Origin: Glandiceps talaboti | Lineage: Eukaryota > Hemichordata > Enteropneusta > Spengelidae | Assembly: GCF_964340395.1 (NCBI RefSeq) | Contig: NC_135553.1 | Coordinates: 24,121,949 to 24,185,948, forward strand | Length of the DNA stretch: 64,000 bases | Reading direction: 5' to 3' | Part shown: positions 36,923-48,123 of the stretch, in pieces | How the letters are laid out: each line of letters starts with the position of its first letter | How positions within the stretch are numbered: position 1 is the first letter of the stretch | Notes under the pieces: generated by a model | Seen by the model: only the letters and a program-made list of their open reading frames with translations | Told to the model about the DNA's origin: nothing | Database searches by the model: none | Program-made: the position numbers and the translations under genes

Positions 36923-38735
36923 CTAACTAAGAGCAGTCACTTTCAAACTCAAATTCTTATATCATGTAATTACAGTTCGGACATTTACTCAGCGTTCGTT
37001 ACGGTATAGATTGACGTAATATCAAAACAACGATATGAACCCTCTATAAGTACAACAAAATACACACCCATTTCCTTGTGATGTTTGATATTTAATAGTA
37101 ATATAAATATCATTCGGTTTATATTTCTGAATATAGCATAGTACTTGCAGAAACGGTGGGGGCGTTTCCTGAGATAGAGCCTGCACCAGATGAGTTTTCC
37201 TTCATGGAGTTGGACTGGAAATAATGCAGAGTTGAATGTCGTTTGGTAAGTATAATGAGATAGTGCTTGTAATAGATCACACACGGCAGACTGATACCAT
37301 CACGTGAGATTACAAAATGAGACATTTATACTTTTAGTGACAATCTTAACCTACGTGCCGCGAAGATATTTTTCATGCGTCATACTTTCATTGTATATTT
37401 CAGAACAAGACGTGCGCCTGTAAATATCTGCATCTGCATATATAAAGAGATTAGAATGCCGCCAGATCCTGTTACAGTTACTAAGGTGTGAATGGGCTTC
37501 CTTTAACAACCCTACGTATGCATTTGTTGAATTTTTGCTTTTACAGACTGATCATGACCGTTGATCAGCTGGAAGTAGAGTTTCACTCATTTCTCACCTT
37601 AGTTGAAAAAATATATATATATATCCTGCCAAGGTGTTCGCTGTGCATTGCAATCTGGGTATCCTTAGATGGTTAGCATTAATGTTTTAATACCTTCTAC
37701 AAGTAATATTACTCACACGGAGAGAAAAGTGACAGCATATATCAACAATCTTAATTTCATACTGCTACCAAGAACTTCAATACAAGTTGTATTGCTCATA
37801 GTACAAGGACTAGATGTCCTTCGCTATATATATATCCCACCTGTTACCTACACGATAGTTCACGGACAGGGGACTACTTAGCACATTTGTGTGATATTCG
37901 TTGCATATTTGTGTGGTGTGTGAAGCGCATATGGATATTCATGTTGTGTTTTCTAATATTAATACCAGCAACTTTGAAAGAAATGTGTGGCTCACACGCC
38001 GAGTCGTATATAGCGCCCTCAAGTGTGAAAGTGTTATCTGAAAACAAATGCGTCTGAAATATCCGACTCGGTTGGCGTTTTTTCTAAATAGAAAGTAAAT
38101 GTTTGAATTATAAATAAACTCTTACTGAGATACTACACATTTTGCGGAATTACAACGATATACATTTGAAGTACGTACTCGTGAACACGCGCCCACATGT
38201 GTGGAGAAATAGCTTCAGTTTCGCTTTAAAATTCCAAGGGTGTGTATTGAAATTCAATAGACTATAGCTATATTTAAATTTCACTGTTAATACATTATAC
38301 ATGTATAGGTACTCTGATGAATTGAATTTATTAACAAATAAAGTGGTGTTTTCAAGTTTGACCAAATTTTCTTGGTGTTTCACTGGAAATTGTCTACCGC
38401 TTTTGTTAATGCTCAATGAAACTAAAGTTTAGGGTTAAAAAAAACTACCCCTTTGGATATCGTAAGCTTCAAATACCCCACCCCCTCCAAGAAAGACTAC
38501 ATTTTCCAAAGTGGCCCTGAACCGACATTTAAGTTTTGGACAATGTAATTCATTTAACACAGATTCCGTCCATGGATTGAGGCAAGCTTACGACGAAACT
38601 AATTCAGGCTTACAATTTCCATGTAAAAAAAAGAATGGATGGTCACGGATACATCATGAGAGAATGTACACTTGTGTAATCAAAATATAATATTTATAAA
38701 AATAGTTGTTGGTGTTTTCTATGTACCCGTCGGTT

Positions 38736-38787
38736 GGTCAGTCAGTCAGTCAGTCAGTCAGTCAGTCAGTCAGTCAGTCAGTCAGTC
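38736..38787. repeat. (CAGT)n microsatellite
   Basis: Thirteen or so tandem CAGT units in intergenic DNA. Confidence 0.95.
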
Positions 38788-38817
38788 GGATGGACGGTGC
38801 ACGATGTGTGTATTTAC

Positions 38818-39222
38818 CGGTGACGTGATCATTCTTGTCAAATAGTGACGACGGTCACTATACGTCATTGTTCTAAAGTCTACAAATTTTCAATGAATAC
38901 TGCAACAATTCACTTATGACGTAGAGGTGACGTGATCTTTGCTGTAAAATAGTAACTTCACCACACGACATTTTCCTATAAAGTCTACACATTTTCAATA
39001 AATTCAACACAATTGATTAATGATGTCCTTATCAAATAAAGTGCGTTTTTTAATAAATTCACATAATAATTAAGTGCACATTGTTTGATGGAGAGGTGGC
39101 GTGATCTTTGTTGTAAAATAGTGACGTCACCACACGTCATTCTTCTCAAGTTTACACATTTTCAATGAATACAATTCATCTATGATGTACGCGGTATGAC
39201 AGAGAAGTGACGTGAAATAGTA
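38818..39222. repeat. Degenerate tandem repeat, about 120-bp unit
   Basis: Three to four diverged copies each carry GTGACGTGATCTTTG-, AAATAGTGACGTCACCACAC-, GTCTACACATTTTCAAT- and ATTCA-type blocks. TGACGTCA-like motifs recur in each unit. Confidence 0.6.
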
Positions 39223-39469
39223 ACACTGATCATGGACGTCATAGTTCACCATTGTTGCATTGAATATAGTATCATGTACATTGTTACACGACATTACATT
39301 CTGTACATGCTCCTTATAAAGTTATGGTGTAAAGTAGATTCCACTTTCTTCTGTCTACCTGCACAGAAAAAAATATTTCCTTTATTAAATACTACCAGCG
39401 AGGCAGACAAATACCGATTTCATTTTATGACATGGTTAATATGCATACTAGTGTAACTAACTTTAATAA

Positions 39470-39960
39470 AAGCGCCAATGGCATTGCAGTACAACTGTTG
39501 AGAGTAACTTTAATTTTCTCCTACGATTATGGTCTTGTTGCTAGGGATATTTGAATACACCTTTTGAAGATTTTTACCCTTCTTACCCATCCATGGTCTT
39601 ATATCTGCAATATACACCATTGTTTAACTGTTGCTATGGGGGTGGTCTTGTTGCTAGGCATATCTGCATACATTTTTGGAATGATCATTCATTTGCCTTT
39701 CCTTCACTGGTGTTATGGCATTATACACCACCGTTTAACTGTTGCAATGGGCGTGGTATTATTGCTAATGACATTCACATATTTTTAAAAAATGTTTGCT
39801 CAATTGCCTACCCATTCCTGTTATGTTTGCAATAAGCCCTATCATTTGACTGTTGCTAAGGACGTGGTCATGGTTGCTAGGGCCACTTATGTATGTATGA
39901 CACACTCGCAATTTACACACTGACACTGTTAGAACCATAATCAATTTCATCCCAGTAGTA
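39470..39960 (-). mobile_element. Dispersed element X, partial inverted copy
   Basis: The right-end sequence GCCAATGGCATTGCAGTACA is followed by three units containing GCTATGGGGGTGGTCTTGTT-type blocks. It is in opposite orientation to the fuller copy that starts near 40.3 kb. Confidence 0.6.
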
Positions 39961-40011
39961 TGAGACTTAAAGTTCAATACCAAAATCACTTGCATCGTCC
40001 ACAAGACAGAT

Positions 40012-40013
40012 AT

Positions 40014-40094
<81 letters not shown>
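40012..40094. repeat. (CAGA)n microsatellite
   Basis: About 20 tandem CAGA units. Confidence 0.95.
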
Positions 40095-40319
40095 ATTTAC
40101 CATGAACCATTGGTTCCCTTTCTGCTAGAACTTAGAGAATGTTTCCAAGCAACCTCGCGGAGGGATAATTCAAGTGCCACTAACATGCACTTGTTACAAT
40201 ATGTTAAGTATATCCCATCATATTTTAATGATTTAATGAGAGAAATCTGACAAAAGACATCACATTTGTAGCCGTAATTTGCATATCACCGAATTTCAGA
40301 CCGATCTGTCCTGTAGTTT

Positions 40320-40371
40320 TTTAGCAAAACTGAACTGAGGTTCAGTAGTGCTATAGGGATCGCCCGGTGTC

Positions 40372-40425
<54 letters not shown>

Positions 40426-41800
40426 GGGGGGGGGGGTGTGTGTGTGTGTGTGTGTGTGTAAACAACTTAAACTCAAAAACTGCTGAACCGATTGCCATGA
40501 TATTTGGTGGGTCCATTACCTTGGGTGTCTAGTTGGGAAATTGTTCAAATCAAAATCATCGCATCACAGATGTGTGATTTGGGTCAAAAAATGTGATTTT
40601 TGGTCAAAAAACTTAAACTCAGAAACTACTGGGCAGATTGGTGCGAAATTTGGTGGGAACATTCTTAAGGGGATGTAAAGTAAGATTTGTCCATGACGGG
40701 ATGATTCCATCAGTGATATGCAAATTAGGGCTAAAAATGTGTCTTTTTGGTTAAAAATCTATAATTCCAAAACTACTGAGCAGATTGGGCTGAAATTTAT
40801 GGACAAAGAAATATTAAGCATACCATGATTCCATGAGTGATATGCAAATTAGATGTAAACATTTTCATTTTTGGTCAAAAACTTATATCTCAAAAAGTAC
40901 TTGGTCACCGAGTCTGAAACTTGGTGAGATGTTTCTGCATTTTGACAAAATTGGCCCTAGCAACCATGACCACGCCCTTAGCAACAACCAAATTGCAGTA
41001 TATTTTGGTCAAATAACAACATCATATGGTAGGCAAATGAATAAACATTCAAAAAATGTATGCAAATACCGTAGCAACCATGACCACGCTCATAGCAACA
41101 GCCAAACGGTCGTGTATTTCACAAAGATAACAACAGGGATTAATAGACAATTGAATAAACGTTCAAACAATGTATGTAAATTTGCCTAGCAACAAGACCA
41201 CGCCCATAGCAACAGCCAAATAATCATGTATATTGCAAAGATAACAACAGGAATAGAAAGACAAATGAATAAACATTCAAAAAATGTATGCAAATGTGCC
41301 TAGCAACAAGACCACGCCCATAGCAACAGCCAAATGATCACATATATTGCAAAGATAACAAAGGGGATTAATAGACAATTGAATAAACATTCAAAAAAAT
41401 GTATGTAAATATGCCTAGCAACAAGATCACGCCCATAGCAACAGCCAAATAATCACATATATTGCAAATATAACAACAGGAATAGAAGACAAAAGAATAA
41501 ACATTCAAAAAATGTATGCAAGTGTGCCTAGCAACAAGACCACGCCCATAGCAACAGCCAAATGATCACATATATTGTGAAGATAACAATGGAGATTAAT
41601 AGACAATTGAATAAACATTCAAAAAATGTATGTAAATATGCCTAGCAACAAAACCACATCCATAGCAACAGCCAAATGATAGCATATATCGTAAAGATAA
41701 ACATGGTTGGATAGGCAACTGGATAGTCATTCACCAAATGAACACTTATTGTTCGCATGTTAGCATTTTTAAAAACTGTACAGTTGTGCTACAACGCCAT
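40320..41800 (+). mobile_element. Dispersed element X with 114-bp tandem core, copy A
   Basis: Left end TGAACTGAGGTTCAGTAGTG then GGGATCGCCCGG, a GT tract, and several diverged blocks with AAACTACTGAGCAGATTGG. Then come about six and a half 114-bp units (40957-41700) built on AGCAACAAGACCACGCCCAT and AATAAACATTCAAAAAATGT, and a right end AGTTGTGCTACAACGCCATT. An inverted copy with the same order lies at 53100-54545. There is no coding capacity, so it is probably a non-autonomous transposon with a satellite core. Confidence 0.75.
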
Positions 41801-42577
41801 TGGCGGTATTTTTGAGTTTAAGTCTTTTCCTTTACCAAAAAGCACATTTTTACCCAAATAACACCTGTGATGTAATCATTTGCCTTCAACAATTTCCCAA
41901 CTAGACACCACTAGTACTGTCCCCACCAAATACCAAAGCAATTGGTCCAGTGGTTTATATATAAAGAGGATTATGGCTAATCTATGCAAATGCGGGAAAT
42001 TCAAACTGATGTACAGAGCTCTAGCTTCTGGGTCTTGTTTTCAGCATTTTTTCTGTGCTCCGAGAAACACACAGGTCATGTATCATGTACAAATTGTTTG
42101 TGAATGTCGTAGGATGGTAACTTGATACACACATTAGTTGAAAAGCAATCTGTTTGTTTCATAGAATTAAAAAAAACATCTTTCCAAGTGAGACAAATTC
42201 CCCTGCAAACAGCTGCTTAGATTGTGTGTCATTCAGGATTATTCAAATATGCGGCATTTGCATGTGAACAACCCAGATAGAGAATACTTATATTTTTGGT
42301 GATTACTTGCCAATGAGTCATCACAAGTTCTCCACCTCCAAACATAGTCAGTCATATGCAAAATAGGGTCCCAGGCACCGACAATCCTATTAAGTTTGAA
42401 TTTGAATTTTGAATTTTTAAAAAAAATTTTTAATTGTTTATTCATCAGATACAAAACAGAATAACATTTTTATGTACATTTCAAAAAGGAGGTTGATTGG
42501 ATAATATATCTGGTGAGGGCCATAGAAATAGTTAGATCAATATCACTCATGGGATTAAGTCGTGTGTGCATTAAATC

Positions 42578-42579
42578 GT

Positions 42580-42643
<64 letters not shown>

Positions 42644-42671
42644 TCACTCACTCACTCACTCACTCACACTC

Positions 42672-42729
<58 letters not shown>

Positions 42730-42765
42730 TCCGCACCATGCCTACAGCACTACTGAACATCATTA
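42578..42765. repeat. (CA)n-(CTCA)n-(CAGA)n tract with element X end
   Basis: A compound microsatellite whose right flank CCTACAGCACTACTGAAC matches the left terminus of element X (as at 54509-54526). It is probably a solo end of that element. Confidence 0.7.
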
Positions 42766-43451
42766 CTTCACTTGGGCTAAAAATTCAAATGTTATACCCA
42801 TTGCGTATATCAAAGGGACGTGATCATAATGCCGATGTGCATTTTGAGATGAAACGATCCAGATATATATATATCTATATATATCGTGGAGTATTCGATA
42901 ATTTTCTTTCTTTGCCATCACTCTCGTAAAGGACATCTGTTCCTCCACATATACATTTGGAGGTAGAACCAAATTCATTACAATGGCCGTTACCCATACA
43001 CGTTAATCGCAATAATCCCACACGTGTTACTTTTTGTCAGATGATTTAAATGCAATTACTTTTGTTACCGAAAAAAATACTATTATATCTAGCTAAGTCG
43101 TAAAACCAGTGGGACACCATGACGATTATTTATGCGTCCCTTGACACTGTAAATGGCATTTTTCAATATTTCAAACAAAGTGGAAGAGAGAACGAGAGCT
43201 TACAGAAACTGAACACTCAACGAAAGGAGTGACATCTGTATGTTCACCAGGCCGGAATAATCAAGCTTTCTCGGAAAATATGTAAGCTTCCAGAAAGGGT
43301 TATCGATGCGTTTATCAACTATTTGTTGAAAATCGAAACAGGTTCCTCAGAGTTCGTACTTTGTAAGTTGTTCACGAGTGGTTTTGTAACCACAGGTAAT
43401 CTCGAAACATAGGGTTGTAAAAAAAAATAAGCTGCTCCCTGCGTTGTCATC

Positions 43452-46400
43452 ATGTCTGCTTCCAGGATGACGTTGATATTCGGTGCAATTCTTGTAATAT
43501 TCGTTGGGCTGATCAAGAACATCAATGGATCCGAAGGTGAGAAAAATAGTATTTATTCCTTACCTCACCTCACCTTACCTTACCTTACCTTACCTTACCT
43601 TACCTTATTTTTCCTTATCTTATCCTATAAAGTTTTACCATTATTTTTAATATAACTGTGTTACAAATAAACGAAATTGGCGATATTCAAATCTTCAAAT
43701 ACTCTTATTTTAAATTTGAACTGAAATTCACAAACATTAGGCAAATTTAAATTTATCAATTCAGAATTCGAGAAAAGACGAAATCAAATTATTCATTCGA
43801 ATTACCGAGAAAAAATTAAAGTCAATCTAGATGTCATGCATTGCAGTCAGTTCAAATCGGCAGATGTATAGCGTGCTGGCCTAATATCATAAATATGTGG
43901 GATCTAGCCGACACAAGACCATTAAACCTGCCAGATGGGGGTGGGAGGGGTTTGTCGCCAATGATTAATTGATATTTTACGTTATCTATGTGACAGATAT
44001 TGATGCTCTGTTAATTAACAGGGGGAAAAGCTATTCAGAACTTTTAGAAAAAACGTTTGAGTTGAGTTGTATTAAGACCAGTTATATATTTGATGATTCG
44101 GCTTTACAACTATTTTACATTTAAATCAATTTTATACAGACAAACAAATACTGACCTGTGTGAAGTAAGGGGTCATGCAGAGGGGGACGAGACGAATCAA
44201 TTGGGAGCATATGTTCAAATGTGCAAAACAATTCGATATAATACGAAATATTGACTTATGCTATCTCTATATATACGTGCAACGCCTACTGTATGACTCG
44301 GGATGAAATAAGTATTTTGTTTTCATTTTTTTGTCGGGGAAAACCAAACATGCGAAGTTTTTTAGTAATGTCATAGACCATAATAAACGAACTATCAAGA
44401 TTTGATTTATAATTATTAGTACATGTATAATGGTATGAACTGATTAGTTGAAGTTCGTTAGTACTAGTTACAATACCATAGAGGGTAACTTCAGACGAAT
44501 TTCAACTATAACGTATTAAGAATGAAATCAAATTAGTTTTGAACAACGCGATACATGTAATAGCTGGCGATTTTCTGTCACTAAAAATTTACACTTTAAA
44601 AAAAAAAATTAAATTCTTATATTAGATTAAGAGATTAAGAGATTAAGCTACGTGATCAGCCCCATCGCCTTCATATAAACCTTAAATTTTCGGAATTTTT
44701 GTATAAAGGGCTGTTTTGCCGGTTCACTACAATGGCGTGTTTTATAGTAAAGCTTATTCAGTGTAGTTTAATACGCAAGCCTTGTATACATGTAAGTCAT
44801 TGAATGAATATTTTCCCGTTGATTTGGCAACTTTCAGTTTAATAAGGGGGAACACGCCACTCCAGGAAATAAAAGGTATTTTCATAAACTTTGTGTTCTA
44901 GAGAGTCAGTTCATAATTTCACGTTATGTGTTGTGAAATTATAAAACGACTCTCCAGAACCTAATTATAAAGTCTAAAGTAGTATACCTCTAGTTCCTGG
45001 AGTGGCGTTCCCCTATAGCTATCATGATCTCATTGACAAGTCAGACTGTACATGCAAATTTATGTTTCAAAATCAAAGATAGATTCAACAAATACGCAGG
45101 TTGGTACTACTAACTTTTTTATGTAGCTTTTGATTTGGATTGTGCCTAATTTATTTGTAATTATCATGTATACCTACCATGATACATCTGCTTAATCACG
45201 TTTCAGAAGTGGACGCGTGTCTTCCCAATCCCTGTCAAAATGGAGGTGAATGTAAAAACTTCAGGACATTTTACTTCTGTATTTGTCCTGACGCATGGAC
45301 CGGTCATCATTGTGACGTCACAGGTATGGACCTGATAACTGTATACAGATGGTCTTAAAATGATTTGCAGAAGTTTTTGGAAATCTCTAACCACAACTCA
45401 AATACGACTTTCGTGATTTTGCAACCAATACGAACTTTTATTAGGTAAAAAGATTACCATTAAGGGTTCAAACGTGATGGAGGTCAGTTGAAGTGTAAGA
45501 AGAGAATTTAGATTTACATCAACCCGGGATCGAATCATTGTTGTTGTTCATTTTGCCATTGCTGTTCACTTTCATATATTTATTTCATGAAATTAAATTA
45601 TCAGAATACCAGAGAGCACATAATGGCATAATAATTTTGTAATATTTGTTTTGCGCCTGTCACTACTGCCCATATATTAATTTTTTAAAGCACTGCAAGA
45701 TGTGTAGTTTTAATCTTTGCGACTTCACCAGGTCTGTTGTTACCAAGTCACATTTCTATAGATCTAGAGATCATGCTCTACTAACAAAACAATAAATTCG
45801 TTATATTTTCTTGTAGCAGGACAGTTTATGGTAGCCGACCAGACTCTACAAACAGACCAATCTGAAACCTTTTCGAACCAAGAACCCGCTACTGACGCTG
45901 AAATCGACCTCAAACGCGACAAGACGTCCACTTCCTCGAACCTTTCATTTGACGTTCACTCGGAAAAAGCCTGGAGAAAGGGCATAATCATCAGTTTTGC
46001 TATCTTCTGTGTACTAATTATTAGTTTGACTGTGTTCACTCTCTGGTTTATGCCGGTACGGAAACACACAACTGGTCATCTGGCTGTCAGAAGACAACAC
46101 ACATTGCAGTCAAGAAGTACGTTTTAATCTTCAACAACACTGTCTCACAGCTTCATAGTTATAGACCCATTGCACCGATATGTATAGGATAGCAGTCCGC
46201 GTTTGCAAGTATTCAGCATGTCATCAAAAGTTTGTGATCATTTAGTTTTAGAAATCTGATGAGAACTTGTACTCGATTTCAATTTTCCACCATGTGCTAT
46301 CAAATGAGATCTTCAATAACTGATACAGTAACGTTCTTTCAACGAAGAGACAAAATGTTAAATGTTTGTTTTACTAGATTTTTTTTATGTTCACATTCAT

Positions 46401-46862
46401 TGTAACGAGTGTTATACGTTATATATGTAGATTATTCTAATTATTCTCATGTTTACGTGTGATGTGTTCATTTCAGGTCGATCTCGAGGACGTGGTGGTT
46501 ACATGCGAGTCCTGAAATCCCGTCTACTCCAACGAATGACGAACCACGACAGACCGGACCCAGTCGAAGTACAGCACTTTGTTAAGAAAACATCTCCTTC
46601 AAAACTACCACCTTGTACACGGGCAATTCGACTTAACAACGGGTCATTGTACGGTAGAGATGTAGCGTACCTGAATATCTGTAAACGGAATGGAGTGGTA
46701 CATTTGGAGATGATTCGACCTGGCCTGGCTGACAGTTTACCTGATGTGACAATCAAAATGAATAATCTGGACATTGAGAATGCAGCTAGGATGGAAAACG
46801 ATATCCAGGAGGAGGAGGAGCAACATGAAACAAATGACAGACTAAGAATTGTTGAAGTGTAA
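43452..46862 (+). CDS. Single-EGF, single-pass membrane protein
   Basis: Exons 43452-43536, 45207-45323, 45820-46116 (or from 45817) and 46477-46862 join in phase 1 throughout, giving about 294 residues. Seen: an N-terminal signal peptide (LIFGAILVIFVGLI); one canonical six-cysteine EGF domain at residues about 33-64 (CLPNPCQNGGEC, then FCICPDAWTGHHC); a Ser/Thr- and Asp/Glu-rich stalk of about 50 residues; a transmembrane helix near residues 122-145 (IIISFAIFCVLIISLTVFTLWF); and a cytoplasmic tail that starts with SRSRGRGG and ends in an EEEEE-containing acidic stretch. The layout fits a membrane-anchored EGF ligand or small receptor; no named family is recognised. Exon order and phases match the three-EGF gene at 16776-28636, suggesting a paralogous pair. 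The stop lies about 1.3 kb from the convergent helicase gene, with AATAAA hexamers near 47590, 47853 and 47940. Confidence 0.8.
43563..43606. repeat. (CTTAC)n pentanucleotide
   Basis: Short run of CCTTA pentamers right after the first exon donor of the second EGF gene. Confidence 0.85.
44847..45017. mobile_element. MITE family A with inverted termini
   Basis: GGGGAACACGCCACTCCAGG at the left and CCTGGAGTGGCGTTCCCC at the right are inverted repeats. The inner GAGAGTC / GACTCTCC continues the stem. Right-end relatives ending GGAGTAGCATTCCCYTTT occur at about 1865-1895 and 51738-51765 with shared upstream sequence (CTAAGTCCCATGAWGCAACA). It lies in the intron before the EGF exon of the second EGF gene. 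Confidence 0.8.
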
Positions 46863-48123
46863 GAAAATATTGAATATTCATGTAAATTATAACTTTACAA
46901 GGCAAAGTATATCAAACAAGATTCTTTGGAAAGCAGAACTGACGTGAACACGTTTAAAGCACGGCTTAAAGGTCTTGATTGTCCATGCACTCTATTTTTT
47001 CATCATATGAATCCACGGTAACCAGTTCTGCCTTCAAGCCCTACATGGGAGGAGTTCTCTATACAATAGAAGTTTGCTGCATGGGGAAATATGTGACGAC
47101 TAAACCAGCTAGAACTAGTTCATGCCATGGAACATGTATATGTATACTAGTAATAGCACACAGCTGAAATGACGCAACCATGTTGACTTTATTATCATGG
47201 GGGGGGGGGGCATATTTCACTCATATCTAGTAAGATAAAGATATAAAAAAAATTCCTGAGGTCATAAACGTCAACATATCTTTATTGAAATGGACAAACT
47301 TACATGGATTCACTGTCTTGTGTGTATAAATTAAAATTTATTGGATTTCTTGACCATAAATACTGTAATAATAACAGTCAGGATAAATGACCTTTGAACT
47401 CTCTGGCAAACGTAGCAAGCTACGACATTTGAAAACAGGTATGTATGCATTATACTTTCAAAGACCTATGAAAAGGCCAGGGGTCCGACATAGGTTGTCC
47501 ACGGCAATTTTCAAGTACAAAAAAATGCACATGTGTTTGATGAGTATTTTATCTGAAATAATAGTATCCATTATTTCACCCGACTGCAATAAATCAAATG
47601 GTACTTGCCAACAATTTAGTTCAAAAGTGGGATAAATAGGGAAAGTGTATGGTACGTTTTCATCCTGGGAGATATTCCTGACAGAATAAGCATGATAAAT
47701 GAGCTGGTCAAAATGTTAAAACTCAGAATACTAGTTTCTGATGTTGACATCATTATGCATAAATTAATTTACATTCATACTTATTTCAAAGAAAAACTGT
47801 ATGATAATTTCATTATGTATCTGATTTCTTGATATTTCATATTTCAGACAATAAATATATACAAGTTCTGGTCATTTAGTGTCAGGTTTTGATGTGTAAA
47901 TGGCGCCCTCTAGAGTCCATACAATTTGGGCAGATGGAAATAAATAAATACATTTGCATTGTAATCAATAGTCTGTGGTGAAAATATCACACACACATCA
48001 TATAACATAGCCAAATAGTTAATTTACAACTTCTGTTATGTTTGGCATGCTATGATAGTTTCTGTTCCCAGAGCAAGAACAGAAATTTCCCTGGTGAATA
48101 GTATTGATATACAGTATTCCCCA
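46863..48123. other. Tail-to-tail 3' UTR region
   Basis: About 1.3 kb between convergent stop codons of the second EGF gene (+) and the helicase gene (-). Plus-strand AATAAA hexamers occur near 47590, 47853 and 47940. Minus-strand candidates (TTTATT on plus) lie near 47281 and 47335. If these sites are used, the two 3' UTRs may overlap. Confidence 0.5.

Larger units (their letters stand above)
36923..43451. other. Intergenic, repeat-rich, no gene seen
   Basis: This stretch separates the ZAD/coiled-coil gene from the second EGF gene. It holds degenerate roughly 120-bp repeats (38820-39220), CAGT and CAGA tracts, and the large dispersed element with a 114-bp tandem core. No credible protein-coding exon was found. 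A short acidic open stretch at 37153-37222 is discussed as a finding. Confidence 0.6.

Noticed and set aside
43860-43925. tRNA-like stretch with weak A and B box resemblance
   Set aside because: It does not fold into a cloverleaf and the B box is poor; at most a decayed SINE.
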